DNA of 64,000 bases from Bettongia penicillata ogilbyi (GCA_023548195.1 JAJHZJ010000008.1:1493999-1557998); one strand, 5' to 3'. Shown: positions 22,101 to 33,130, counted from the stretch's first letter. Notes: generated from the letters alone by a model not told the origin. Numbers and translations are program-made.

Positions 22101-22772
22101 TTCCCAGCCAGTTACTTGACTTCTGAGATGCCTCTCCACCCCCACCTAGATCTGCCCAGCTAGTGCTTGGGGTCTGAGATTCAAATGCTGCTCCCCAGCC
22201 TCAGGGCTTTCAGTGGCTGGCGGGGCTGCTATTCAATGTGAGCTTAAGTTCTGGTGCTCAGGTGGGGGCAGGGCCGCCTCTCAGGCTCAGTTCCCTCAGG
22301 GGGTTTATGCAGAGACCTTCAGTAATGGATCCGAGGTCCTGTCTGCTTTGGGAGCTCCTGTCTGCCGCCTCCCCCACTGCTTCCTCCCAAGGGGGCCTGA
22401 GTTATGGAGACACCTCACTCCCCTCTTGGCCAGCCAGATAGGGTCTCTCGCTGACATGTAGCACCTGTGGGTGGAGGGACCTTCGTAGCCACCAGAGATG
22501 CCATCCCTGAAGCCTGCTTGGATCTGCTCCTCTTGGGGCCATGCAGCTAGAGCAGGGCTGGGCTCCGCTCTGGGTCCAGTGAGCGATGGACCTTTGGTGG
22601 CGGTTTTTCAGGGCTCTCTGGAACAGAAATCTCCTCCACTCCATTGCTGCACAGCTTCCACTGCTCCAGAATTCATTGGGAGTTCCTCTTTACAGGTAAT
22701 TTATGGGCTGTGGGCTCAGAGGTAGCGTATGTGAATCTTTCTACTCCTCCATCTTGGCTCCTCCCCACCCCC
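22100..22772 (-). promoter_or_regulatory. L1-type 5' UTR of the HAL1-like element
   Basis: GC-rich compared with its AT-rich surroundings, beginning with the L1 5'-end signature. In L1 elements this region carries the internal Pol II promoter. Promoter activity here is inferred from position only. Open frames of about 80 codons on both strands are attributed to the GC content. Confidence 0.5.
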
Positions 22773-22787
22773 GACAGGATCAATTTG
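22773..22787. repeat. target-site duplication, right copy
   Basis: gacaggatcaatttg, identical to 19916-19930. Confidence 0.95.
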
Positions 22788-23099
22788 AAACACTTATGAC
22801 ATTGTGGAATATCCAGTAGGTAACTGAGCATGAGAACCTAGAGTTCATGAAAATGGAGCTGGTTTTAGAAAAACTGATAGTTATTGGCATAGATATGATG
22901 AAACTGAAAGGGTTCACCCTTTACTGGATTTATTAGTAGTCTATTTTATTATAATTAAGGAAGATCATATAAATGAAACCAAGTAGATATGTCTAATAAA
23001 AATCTGTCAACGAAAAAATGTAAGGAACTAATGAAAATTATAAAAATTAGATCTATTCACCTACTGATAACTACTTAAGGGATATGAGCAAACTAATGA

Positions 23100-23480
23100 C
23101 CTTTGACCTCTCTTCGCCTTTTAACTATCACCCACTCTCCCCTTTCTGGTCACACTTCTTTCCCTGGGATTCCATGTCATTGTTTCTGATTTTTTTCCTA
23201 TTTTATTCTGTCTTATTTGTTATATAATTGTTCGTCTCTAAACCTAAGTCTGATTCTGGACTTTCTTCTCTCTACACGCACTCTCAGCTTCTGTGGGTTC
23301 AATAATCTATATGTAGATGACTTCCTTGAACTATATATTATCAGTCATCAGTAACTTGAACTCTGGTCTTGAATCACCAGCTACCTGTTCTTTATGTCTT
23401 CCCCAATGGATCAAGCTTCATTATGAACCACTATCCTCCAGAACCACCCATCCTTCAGACTTCCCATTTCTATTGAGAAT
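23100..23480 (+). repeat. L2 LINE ORF2 fragment
   Basis: 'ataatctatatgtagatgact' encodes a degenerate IY(V)DD-type box. The following phrases ('gtaacttgaactctggtcttgaatcaccagctacctg', 'tcttccccaatggatc', 'cagaaccacccatcctt') parallel the L2 segment at 2.16-2.5 kb. Confidence 0.5.
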
Positions 23481-23484
23481 ATAA

Positions 23485-23622
23485 AAAAATCTCTCTCTCC
23501 CTCTCTCTGTCTCTGTCTCCCTCTCTCTCCCTCCCTCTCCCTTTCCCTCTCCCTCTCTCTTTCTGTCTCCCTCCCTCCCTCTGTCTCTCTCTCTTTCTCT
23601 CTCTGTCTCTCTGTGCATCAGT
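23485..23622. repeat. CT-rich low-complexity tract
   Basis: Mixed (CTCTCT)n, (CCCT)n and (CTGT)n, about 135 bp. It directly precedes repeat copy 2. Confidence 0.9.
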
Positions 23623-23627
23623 AAGTA

Positions 23628-24460
23628 CCCCAACATATGCAGAGGGGCCTGCTATCACAGGTTCTTAGATCTGCATTCATAAAAGGAAAGCTACTTTCAA
23701 ATGGTTAACAATCACTTTTATCAAGCACATGTGTCATTCCTTTAATCGAGTACATATATCATTCAGTTAGTTCAAGGAGTCAGCACCCTGGATTTCAAAG
23801 AAAATACAGAGAAATCAGAAGATCAACAGACATGGCCTCCTCTGCCTGAATTCAATAGACAATTGGACCCCAGCTGTCTCAGAGAGGGAAGCATGACCTC
23901 TGGGTTCTCAGAGCCTGGGGGCCCTTTAGCAGCTTCCCAGAATTCTCATATAGCACTCAAACTTTCTTACCAAAAACTAAGCCCCAAAGTAAAACCTCAC
24001 CATCAGAGTATTTATATCTTTTTTTTAGAGACAGAGGGCACCCTTGAGAACCAGTGCCCCACTAACAAAAACTGTTGGTGTTCCTACAAATCTTCCCTAA
24101 TCAAACTCCCCTTACTGGGCAGGCCCATTAATGGATGGGGAAGATCTTTAATTATATTAACAATACAAATACATATACTGTTTCTAGTTAAAGAAACTCT
24201 TGTTTCTGTACTTTACTCCTAGTAAAGACTCTTGATTGATAAAGGCAAGATTCAATCAGAGGCACTTTATTATACTAAAACAAAAACAGCAAAAGATCCT
24301 ATTTTGCTTGCCATCATACTCTGTCCCTTTATCTCTGTGTGTGTATGTCTAGCTCTGGCTCTGTCTGTCTGTCCCCATCTCTCTTGCTCTGTCTTCTCCC
24401 TCCATCTCTCCTCTTTCTCTCCCTCCCTCCCTTTCTTTCTCTACATATTTTACTTTTACC
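23628..24460 (+). repeat. unclassified ~0.8 kb repeat, copy 2
   Basis: Homologous over its length to the inverted copy at 10870-11610. Order on the plus strand: 'accccaacatatgcag' block, 'acaggttcttagatct', 'tcagcaccctgga', 'aacctcaccatcagagta', 'caaatcttccctaatcaaactccccttactgggcaggcccattaatgg', then a polypyrimidine tract (24340-24450). A 119-codon frame at 23863-24222 has no protein similarity I recognise. Confidence 0.65.
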
Positions 24461-24499
24461 ATCAATAACAACAATCCCAATTAGCAAAGCAATGATATA

Positions 24500-24605
24500 T
24501 AAGCTCCTTGCAAACCAGAATGACTTCACTTTTGTCTTTGTAGCCTCAATGCCTAACACATCACTTTATACATAGCAGATGCTTAATAAATAGTTGTTCT
24601 TTTTT
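24500..24605 (+). repeat. L2 LINE 3' tail
   Basis: 'gctccttgcaaaccagaatgacttcacttttgtctttgtagcctcaatgcctaacaca...catagcagatgcttaataaatagttg' is the L2 terminus. Confidence 0.7.
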
Positions 24606-24654
24606 TTAGTTGCTCAAATAAAGCCATGTAAGTAAAGATAACTCTGCCATAACA

Positions 24655-24845
24655 GAGAGGAAAATGGACCCAGAGTCAGAAAGATCTGGCTTAAGATTCT
24701 TCTTCTACCACATACTAGTTATGTCACTCTGGGCAAGTCACACATCCCCTCTGAGATTCAATCCCTCATTAACTGAAGTAGAGAGATTGGACTAGATAAT
24801 ATGTATGGTCTCTTTCCACTCTAAATCTATTATCCTTTGATCTTG
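24655..24845 (+). repeat. MIR SINE
   Basis: Full CORE order: cagagtcagaaagatctgg, 'ccacatactagttatgtcactctgggcaagtcacacatcccctctgag', then 'gagattggactagataatatgtatggtctctttccactctaaatctatta'. Confidence 0.8.
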
Positions 24846-25112
24846 AGGTACAGAAGGAGGATGACAAGGCATTTGTGGGGTAAACTATGGTGATCAACTG
24901 AATGAAACATAGTACCTATGATAGCAATATTTTTTTCCAGTTAGTAAGATGAGTATGTCACTGAGTTCCTCGACTAAGGAACATAACTAGGGAACCATTG
25001 CTAGTCCTTTAATTGGGGAATGATGCAATGAAACTAGTGTTTGAAGCAGATTTTTCACAAATAAATTATTTGTAATTTATATGCAAGTCATGGGCTAAGT
25101 GGACAGAGATCT

Positions 25113-25295
25113 TGTGTTCATCCTTCACTTTCAAAGAAGACCATGACATCAGAGAAATGATGACATGACTTGCACTTGACTTTGTTTTGAGTGAGGGAGG
25201 GCTATGCAGGTCACCAGCCTCACTTCTCCTACAGAGCCATCTTAATCCAGTGACCAGATATTCATCAGCATGACTGGAGATGACCCAGGATGCAA
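25113..25295 (-). mobile_element. RTE-tailed SINE, tail part only
   Basis: 'gttcatccttcactttcaaagaagaccatgacatcagagaaatgatgacatgacttgcacttgactttgttttgagtgagggaggg' through 'gatgactggagatgacccaggatg' matches the tail of the SINE at 8.69-8.99 kb. The CORE and head are missing (5' truncated). Confidence 0.85.
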
Positions 25296-26036
25296 TGGAA
25301 GATCTTGACCTTTTCAGATATTCACTTAGAGGGAGGTAATGCCCACTGAATGAATAGACCTCTTTAAGAAGTAGTCATGGAATGACTCTTTTAGTGAGCA
25401 AAAGAACAGAGATCTTAAAAGCAAGCTGACCACCTAAAAGGTTGTGTAAACTACTCATTTTGCCTGGTTAAATCTAACAATAGAAATGGAGAAGGCATCG
25501 AGTGAGGAGACATTGTAAAAGAAAGTTTATGGGGAATGGGTGATATAGAAGATAAAATGCCATCACCATCATCATCATCATATCAATTCCCTAGTATTGT
25601 TGCCGTTCTCATTTCTCCCCCAAATGCCTGTAATTTCAAAGGGAGACACATGCCAGCTCTTTTTCATCTTTGACACGGGGTTGCACATACATGCTCTCTC
25701 ACAAGTAGCAATACTTGAATGGTTGTAACAACCGCTTATTATATAATTTGTGTAGTTTATAAAATTAGATTTAGAATCTGGAAAAAAAAGGTGCTATATA
25801 AATGTAAGATCATTATCACTGTGTTGAAGAAAGTATCGCAGTATGTTTCTTTGGTTAATTGCTCAACTGCTAAGAAATCATCACTTGGCATACTGCTGAT
25901 ACCAGAAGTTAAGAACCTAGTTGGGGGAAGGGGGGTGGTTTGAGGTACTGAATGTCTACTGTAAAAAAAAAAAAATAGTTACAATGCAGGATGGGCTTTG
26001 AAATAATACAGACTTTATAGATAACTGTTATATGTG

Positions 26037-26068
<32 letters not shown>

Positions 26069-27805
26069 ATCTGGACTATGTATAATTCAGAACAGGCAAC
26101 AAACATTTATTAATTCAAATATCTTTTTCTTGTCTATAAGGCAGTTCAATTATGTAAACAAGGGAATTCTATTACTCTGAGATTGTATCTTTAAGGACAG
26201 AATGGTAGGGTCCTTTTAAATACTAAGTGCCAAAATAAGTTTGTAAATCATTTATGCCTTAAATAATGGCATTTATAAGACTGTTTTTCTTCTGAATTCT
26301 CTCAGGCTTGACTTGGTGTAATCACCTAACTCCTGTGTGAACTGACATAGCAGTATGGACTGCCAAAAGCCAAGCCATATTAGGAATGTTTCAGAGTCCT
26401 CTGCTCCATGGCAAATCCACATAGACTGAGCAAAGATGCTGTTCTGTATGGTTTATTTTGTTTCTCTGCCATATAGCACTAAATCCTGGACATGACTGTG
26501 TACAAAGGGTTTTGAATTCAGTGCCTGGGGACCATAGCCAGCATCACACACAGAAGTTAATGACCAATTGTTATCTTAGCCCAAAGCTTGCATCCCTTTT
26601 GATAAGACTGTTTCACCAAGGGGGTGGATCACAAAGTACAGGATTAATTAAGGTCAAATCCCAGTGAGATGAGCTATCTATTTTTGTGAGAGAAGGGCTA
26701 GTAAGAAATCACAGGATAACTTTTATATATTGAAGTCCATTTAAAAAAACTTTTAAAAATAATGCTTAATTAAACTTGAAGTTTAATTTCCTCCTTTTTT
26801 TTAAACTGACAAAATTATAGAGCCACGTAATTTAAATGTTTCAGAACATCAGCAGACTGGAATCATTGGTCATTACTGTGAACAGCTGTAATTTACAATG
26901 GTGATGAACCATTCTTAACGTCCTCACAATCCAAGCACATCTAAATCATGCAGCTATGCTGACACTGGTTTATTAACATCTGACAGTAAAAATTGGTCTC
27001 TGGGAAACCACTGAATTTAGGTCCAGCAGTGTACTGTTATTTAAAAATGTGAATTTTGATGAAGAGTGATCGAGGAAGCCAACATCAAGGCTCAGGACAC
27101 TAATCACTCCAGTTTTAATGCTCTGTGAGAGTTTGAATCCCAGTTGGGATTCTAACTTATGATAAGATTGTGCTGAATTTCGGTATCTTGTAGAAAGATG
27201 TAGTGTTTCTTTGGGGACCAGACTACTGTTTTATCTAATTATTCCCTGATTATTTTTCGTATCCTATTGTAGACTTCCTCTGCAGAGGAAATCAAAACCC
27301 ACTTGCTTTCTTAGGAGTCATAAGTAAACTCCACTGAGTTAATGTCCATTGAATTTGTCTGGATTTCTCTGTTGCAGGATAGAAGTTACATTGTTCATTG
27401 ATAAAAATTGCATTTGATGCTATGGGGAAAGTAGAAAATGAAACTCTGCCATCCTTCATTTCTGAATATGGTCATAAATGCTCCTCTCTCTTGTACTCCA
27501 TGGTAATCCTCCTTGGTCCCCCATTTCTCACAACATGTACTTGAAGTAGTCCTTGCCTACACCTACAGGGATCAAATAAGAAAAGGGGCTCTGAGTATAA
27601 ATTCAAAAATAAGTAAGACAGTGTTTTCATTGTGAACTTTAGCCACAAATGATAATAGATTGTATATCTCCATATTTGGTAGTATATGATGATTTTAGGC
27701 TTCTTGTTATATAAATAGATATAGAGATTGAGATAGGAATAAATATAGAGAGGGTTAGGGATAGGAATGAAGAATATGGACCTATGATTTCACTTAGTGT
27801 AGTTA
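25296..27805. other. unassigned, repeat-poor stretch
   Basis: No gene or dispersed repeat is recognised. It contains a (CAT)n tract at 25561-25581, a 13-A run at about 25965, a TA/TG-rich tract at 26030-26070 and a 21-bp AT palindrome at 26768-26788. Confidence 0.45.
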
Positions 27806-27809
27806 GTCC

Positions 27810-28400
27810 AATAAGTATGAAAATATTAAGTACTTATTATGAATCAGGAGGGTAGATAGGTGGCACAGACTACCAGGTCTGAAGTCAGGAATACTCATAT
27901 TTGTGAGTTCAAATCCAGCCTCAGGCACTTACTAGCTGTGTGACCCTAGGTGAGTCACTTAGTTTCCTCATCTGAAAAATGAGCTGAAGAAGGAAATGGC
28001 AAGCCACTCCAGTATCTTTGCCAAGAAAACCCCAAATGGGGTCACAAGGAATCAAACACAAATGAAACAGCTAATCAACAACATGAGCTAGAAACTGTGC
28101 TAAGCATTGATGACACAAAGAAAGGGAAAAAAAACCAACTAAGCACCTGCCCTTAAGGATCTCACATTTTAATGGGACAGACAACGTGCAAAAAACTATG
28201 TTAATACAAAATATATACAGTGTAAATTGGAAGTAATCTCATATGGAAGTCTCTTCCAGGGATTAGGGGATTGTGGGGGAATTGCAACTGGGGAAAGGTG
28301 TGATTAGCTCTGAGGCTTGAAGAAGGAAGTCAAGCGAGTAAAAAGGAATCAGGTCCAAAGATAAGAGTGTTTTCCTTGACTACAAAGGTATTTTTAAGGC
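27810..28400 (-). repeat. L2 LINE 3' end, interrupted by a SINE
   Basis: 'attaagtacttattatga' before the SINE and 'ctagaaactgtgctaagcattgatgac', 'cctgcccttaaggatctcacattttaatggg' after it are the two halves of a reversed L2 3' end. Confidence 0.6.
27848..28081 (+). mobile_element. MAR1-type CORE-SINE
   Basis: Head 'ggtagataggtggcacag', CORE 'cctcaggcacttactagctgtgtgaccctaggtgagtcac', tail 'gaagaaggaaatggcaagccactccagtatctttgccaagaaaaccccaaatggggtcac'. The flanks atgaatcag (27839-27847) and atgagctag (28082-28090) are probable decayed TSDs. Confidence 0.88.
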
Positions 28401-28689
28401 AGACACTGACAAGTGTACATACAAATATGTTTGTAACAGCTGATGTACAAGTTGTCACCACTGACGATCACAGTGTTTTTAATATTGCTATTTCTTTTTA
28501 AAGGAATAGATGATGTAGCCATGGTTCCTGGGACTGATAAACTGAGGAGGATAAACTGCTGTCTTATAACACAGTGTAGGCTGCCCCAGCGAGGAAAACC
28601 TACACTGCCAGGTGAAGATAGTCTCTCCACTGAGGCAGATTGGCATTTTATCTGCAATTTACCCTCTTTAAAGTGTTGCCTAGACCACT

Positions 28690-28795
28690 GAGAGATTAAG
28701 CAACTCATTTAGGATCAACATTTGACAGAATCAGGGCTTAAATCTTGACTTTAAGGCCAGCTCTCATTCCACTTGACCTCACTGACTCTTCAGAT
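28690..28795 (-). repeat. MIR fragment
   Basis: 'agagattaagcaactcatttagg' followed by 'gaatcagggcttaaatcttgactttaaggccagctc' fits the minus-strand MIR. Confidence 0.5.
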
Positions 28796-28805
28796 TATAT
28801 AGGTC

Positions 28806-28990
28806 ATTCAAAAACAATAGTTTTCCATTACATATATGGACCACAAATATCCTGGAAACTTAACTTTTAGTTCTTTGCCACCACAGAAAGAGCTACTGTA
28901 AATATTTTGTACAGATGGGTCCTTATCCTTTGCTCTCTTTGGGGTATATAAGCCTGGCACTTATATCTCTGGGTCAAAGGGTTCATTTTT
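28806..28990 (-). repeat. L1 ORF2 C-terminal fragment
   Basis: 'tttgccaccacagaaagagctactgtaaatattttgtacagatgggtccttatcc' and 'atctctgggtcaaagggttcat' match the longer L1 copies at 40.7-40.9 kb and 41.5-41.7 kb. Confidence 0.75.
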
Positions 28991-28992
28991 AC

Positions 28993-29165
28993 TCATTTCA
29001 TTTACTCATTTCATGCAGTTCTCATGACAACCCTGTGAGGTAGGTGATGTTATAATCCCTATTTTGCCTATGCAGAGTCTGAGGCTTAGACTCAGCTGCT
29101 AGCAGATGAGGCAAGATTCAAACACAGGTCTTCCTGATTCCAACTCTGCCACTGAATCTCAATAA
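28993..29165 (-). repeat. MIR3-type SINE fragment
   Basis: 'cagttctcatgacaaccctgtgaggtaggtgatgttataatccctattttgcc' followed by 'caagattcaaacacaggtcttcctgattccaac'. Confidence 0.65.
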
Positions 29166-29579
29166 ATGTTTAGTAATGATAATTGTCATGTTACAGGTTC
29201 TCAAACTGGACATCAATGACTCCCCCAATTCACCCAAACCTCATGACACTGCCACCCTTTTAAATTAGCCAGTCCTTGATGTAGCCAACTGAACTTTCTT
29301 TAGGTGTCTTCTGCTATGATTTCCTCTTCCTTTTCTGGGCTTGTTTACCACCAGAATCGTGCAGGCAGAAGGCTGGGAAGTTTCTTTCACCAAACTCTCA
29401 GATGTTTCAGAGTGGATTTATTGCGAATCCCTTAAGGAGAACATATGATGAGGGGGATGACTTTAGAACACTAGGTAAAGAGGGTACAAGGAATATAAAT
29501 TAGAAAGTTTGTCACTATATAATCCTGGCACTAAGAAGCAAAGACAAGTATTTAAACTTATTCTACTTGGATTTTCTCT

Positions 29580-29705
29580 TGTTAGAATATCAGCTTCCTG
29601 AGGGCAGTGATTGTTTCATTTTTGTCTTTGAAAACTTGGCATCTTGTATAGTACCAGGGAAATAGCAGTTTCTTCATAAATGCTTCTTAATTGATTCCAT
29701 CTCTA
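29580..29705 (+). repeat. L2 LINE 3' tail
   Basis: 'agaatatcagcttcctgagggcagtgattgtttcatttttgtctttg' to 'cataaatgcttcttaattgatt' is the L2 terminus. Confidence 0.7.
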
Positions 29706-29744
29706 AAATCTCAGAATGTTAGAAACCCAAGATGTAACACAGTT

Positions 29745-29850
29745 CATGGGATCATAAAATTTAGAGGTGTTAGGAATCATTTCTTCCACCTCTCTCCACA
29801 TCAAGAAGCCAAGTCCCACAGTGTTTAAGTAACTCTTCTAATAGTCCCCA
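29745..29850 (-). repeat. MIR fragment
   Basis: 'catgggatcataaaatttagaggtgttaggaatcatttcttccacctctctccacatcaagaagcc' fits the minus-strand MIR 3' half. Confidence 0.45.
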
Positions 29851-29869
29851 AGTTTATATATGTTGTATT

Positions 29870-30120
29870 TATCGAACAAGCAAGGAATCATTATGTACTA
29901 GATCCCTTCCATGTGCCAGGTACTGTGTTAAGTTCTGACGGTACAAAAAGAGGCAAAAGACAGACCCTGTCCCCAAGCAACTTAAAATCTACTAACAAGA
30001 GGATAAAGGAAATATATGCAAATCCAGCTATGTATACAATAAAGAGAAAATAAAGAGAAGAGATGCTAAAATTAAGAGGGGTTGCAGAAGACTTCCTGTA
30101 GAAATTGGATTTTAGTCAGT
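29870..30120 (-). repeat. L2 LINE 3' end
   Basis: ccatgtgccaggtactgtg, 'gacagaccctgtccccaagcaacttaaaatctac' and 'agaagacttcctgtagaaattggattttag' are the reversed L2 terminal order. Confidence 0.65.
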
Positions 30121-30195
30121 TAGTAGAACTGTATCATTTAACAGATAAGTGAATGGAGACCTTGAGCATTAAGTGACTTGCTTAAGGTCACATGT
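30120..30195 (-). repeat. MIR fragment
   Basis: 'aacagataagtgaatggagaccttgagcattaagtgacttgcttaaggtcacatg' is the minus-strand MIR CORE. Confidence 0.55.
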
Positions 30196-30201
30196 CATAA
30201 T

Positions 30202-30486
30202 ATCAATAATAATAATAAATAATCGACAGCATTTATATAGTGCTTACCATATGTCAGGAACTTTGCTAAGAACTTTAAAATTATTATCTCATTTTATCCT
30301 CAGGACAACCTTGGAAGATGGGTGCTAATGTAATCCCCATTTTATAGAGAAGGAAACTGAGACAGGCAGAAGTTAAGTGACTTTTCCAGGGTTACCCAGC
30401 TAGCAAGTGTCTGGGGCCAGATTTGAACTCAGAATTTTCTTATGCTTGGTCTGGTGCTGTATTCACTAGGCTACCTGCTTGCCCAT
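30202..30486 (-). repeat. marsupial MIR3-type SINE, near full length
   Basis: (AAT)n lead, then 'agcatttatatagtgcttaccatatgtcagg', 'ctcattttatcctcaggacaacc', 'aatccccattttatagagaaggaaactgagac', 'ttacccagctagcaagtgtctggggccagatttgaactcag', and the reversed tRNA-like head to 'ctacctgcttgccc'. Confidence 0.75.
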
Positions 30487-30589
30487 AGTAGACATGGAAG
30501 AGTCTAGACTCTCATGCATAGTTCATGTGATGACAAGTCTAGTGCTCTTTGCATTGCTGATGCTGGCCTTGGTAATATCATAGGATCAG

Positions 30590-30735
30590 AAGTCTGTATC
30601 TAGAAGATAACTCAGATGTCATTTTATCCCTCATTATCCACCCAAGAAGCTTGAGGCTCAGAGAGCTTCCTTAAACTTACCCAGATGATGACGGAGTAGA
30701 ATTGTGCTTTTTCCAGGGTCCCGTTCTGGTTCATA
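30590..30735 (-). repeat. MIR fragment
   Basis: 'ctagaagataactcagatgtcattttatccctcattatccacccaagaagcttgaggctcagagag' and 'agatgatgacggagtagaattgtgc' fit the reversed MIR. Confidence 0.55.
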
Positions 30736-31127
30736 ACTTAGCTCCACTTGCCCTTCCATGAATTTAACTGGCCAGACAGCTTAGCACAGCGTCCAGTTTT
30801 TAATTATTGTGGGATTCTAAGATCCAGGCAGCTTTTTCTCCGGCTTCAGCACCCTGTCTCACCCTGAATCTTGCCTACAGCCTGAGAAAGTGTCCCATGT
30901 AACCTCAAGCATACAGTGCGAAAAGCCTTCCCCACCCTCCCAAATGGGTCTAATATAGGTGCCCATGGGTTTGGGGCCTGCTTTTTGCCTCATACAGCTC
31001 CCTAATAGAGGGCTTTGTCACGTTATCTCATCTCCCCTCTCCTAGCTGGTAATTTGAGTCAAACCTACAAAACCTAAGATTTGGAAGGACTCTAGTTCAG
31101 AGGCCAACTTGACCATGAACTCTTAAT

Positions 31128-31353
31128 TCCTTGTCGTTGCTCAGTCCTGTCCATCTCTTTGTGACCTCTTTTGGGGTGTTCTTGGCAAAGATACTGAAGG
31201 GGCGGTCATTTCCTTCTCCAGTCATTTTACAGATGAGGAAACTGAGGCAGGCAGGGTTGAGTGAGTTGCCCAGGGTCATACAGCTAGTAAGCATCTGAGG
31301 CCAGAGTTCAACTCAGGTCTTCCTGATTCCAGGTCTCAGACTATATCCACTGA
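31128..31353 (-). mobile_element. MAR1-type CORE-SINE
   Basis: The minus-strand order is complete: 'cttgtcgttgctcagtcctgtccatctctttgtgacc', 'ttggcaaagatactgaagg', 'cattttacagatgaggaaactgaggcaggcagggttg', 'gggtcatacagctagtaagcatctgaggcc', ending at the reversed head. Confidence 0.88.
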
Positions 31354-31359
31354 GCTATT

Positions 31360-31790
31360 GTGTTTAAGTATTCACTAAATACCTGCTACATGCTAAGCAC
31401 TGTGCAAGGTACAGGAGACAAAAGCAAAAGGAAAAAAAGCCTCTGGCCTCAAGGAACTTAAATTCTAATGGAAAATCTAACTTATACACATGTAAGTATG
31501 GGAGAAATATATTCAAAATTGATTTTAAAAAAAAGTCAATAGACTGTAGGGGGCACACCAGTTTCTTCAGGGGAGAAGGGTATGATCAGAAAAGGCTGAA
31601 TACAGAGGGTGGCACTTTGGTTAAGTCTTGAAGGAAATAGAAATTCTGATCAGCAGAGATGAGGAGAGAGTACATTCTAGATATGGGAGCTAGCCAGTAT
31701 AAATGCACAGAGATAGACCATGGAGTGCCAAGTATGAGGAACAGAAAAAGAAAAGGAGAGTGTGTAAAGGGGAGAAATATGTAAGAAAAC
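31360..31790 (-). repeat. L2 LINE 3' end, long copy
   Basis: 'aaatacctgctacatgctaagcactgtgcaaggtacagg', 'cctctggcctcaaggaacttaaattctaatgg', 'gaaggaaatagaaattctg', 'gagagagtacattctagatatggg' and 'tggagtgccaagtatgaggaacag' are the reversed L2 3' UTR and ORF2 end in order. Confidence 0.65.
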
Positions 31791-32514
31791 TTTAAAAGCT
31801 TTCTACCTCCCCCTCCTCCAAAGTGGTCATCTAGCCTTTGTTTGATATTTGTAAAGTATACTTTACAGCAAAAAAGAAAAATAAATCCTGCATTAAAAAA
31901 AGTTAAAAGCTATTCATGTTTTCCTCCTTTAAATTAGAAATCTTGAATTTTATATTGCAAAGCAAGTAAAATGTCAAACAAAGTTCAAGGGCAAGTTATA
32001 CAAATGGAAAATTAATGGCATTTTTTCAGTCTGTGTTAGGCATCATTTCCTACACATTTGTAGCAAAGTGTGTATTTATGCCACATTTTAATTTATCTTT
32101 GACATCTTTTTAAGGAAAAAAATAGGAATTAAAATGCAATTTGTGCATATTCTTGTGTTTTGTTTATACTCTTTCCATCTATTTAGCATTAATGTTAGAG
32201 GGAGAGCTATTCTTTTTAGAATATGTCAAGGAGAACAAATTACTCAAAATGATACTGTTGATTGTAACAAGACAGTTTTGCCTTTACTACAATTTAATAA
32301 ATTATTTCACGAATAGGGATGATCTTTTTTTAATTGCTTACAAGGATCTTAGCATTATATGAACACTGAGCCAAAAGAAAGAGAACCAGAAAAACTATTT
32401 CACTGCTTTTGCGTGACATCCAGTAGTTTTGGGACAATTTTAAAATCTAAGTCAGGATACAGATAGATCTGTTGACTTAGGTCTCTAGGTAAAAGACTGT
32501 AGACTCAGAGTGGA
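31791..32514. other. unassigned stretch
   Basis: AT-rich, no recognised repeat or gene. Confidence 0.5.
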
Positions 32515-32680
32515 AAGTGACCTTAAAGATATTTTACAAATGAGGAAATAGATACAGAGCATTAAATAGTTCGCCCAAAGTTCCAAAGCTTAGAAGTTGG
32601 AGTTGAACCAAAAACTTCATGACTCCAATTCCACTTCCTATTTATTGTGTCGTGCTGCCTCTCATAGTCTTTTGTATACC
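32515..32680 (-). repeat. MIR SINE
   Basis: 'ttttacaaatgaggaaatagatacagagcattaaatagttcgcccaaagttc' followed by 'gttggagttgaaccaaaaacttcatgactccaattcc'. Confidence 0.65.
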
Positions 32681-32749
32681 TAGATATGCCTATGTATTTC
32701 TTTCTTTCCATCTCTAGATCCATATAGGTCTAGATACATCTAAACATCT

Positions 32750-33130
32750 CACTCTGTTTCTGTCTCTGTCTCTCTCTCTGTTTCTCTCTGTCTCTGTCTT
32801 TGTCTCTCTCATCCTCTCTCTCTCCACACACAGACACACAGAGAGATATTCAGAGATGACTATCTAAAGAGATATAAACATATATAAAGAGGAAGAGATT
32901 TAAATCTATTGATATAGATATATAGATCTATCTAGAGAGATTTAGCTACTAATTTATCTAGAGGGATAAACTCTATAGTATCCATTTCTAGGTAACTTTA
33001 ATATGTAATTATGTATAGCTGGATAGCTATAGATTCATATATCTGTAGCTATGCATCTCTCTATATGCATATATGCACATATACATCTTTCCATATGTAA
33101 ATAGAAATATTGAGCTATATGTAGAGATTT
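32750..33130. repeat. (TCTG/TC)n and degenerate GATA/TATA low complexity
   Basis: Pyrimidine tract at 32755-32826, then degenerate 'agagatata' and 'tatagat' phrases to about 33130. Confidence 0.8.

Larger units (their letters stand above)
19931..22772 (-). mobile_element. HAL1-like (half-L1) retrotransposon, full length, no ORF2
   Basis: About 2.84 kb between perfect 15-bp TSDs. Read on the minus strand it holds an L1-type 5' start (ggaggagccaagatgg at 22749-22764), a GC-rich 5' UTR (~22100-22748), ORF1 (~21066-22100), then ~1.1 kb of non-coding 3' region with a (TG)n tract, and an A-rich end. There is no endonuclease or reverse transcriptase between ORF1 and the 3' end. This is the architecture of HAL1 elements, which need L1 ORF2p supplied in trans. 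An L1 that lost ORF2 by internal deletion is the alternative. The mosaic at 42-44.9 kb shows the same ORF1-to-3'-region junction, which favours a real family. Confidence 0.8.

Noticed and set aside
22213..22725. Overlapping frames on both strands in GC-rich DNA as a gene
   Set aside because: They lie within the 5' UTR of the HAL1-like element. GC richness explains the openness on both strands.
23485..24460. CRISPR-like or satellite array in the CT-rich blocks
   Set aside because: The tracts are irregular dinucleotide and tetranucleotide runs without spacers or a longer unit. One of them belongs to the dispersed repeat.
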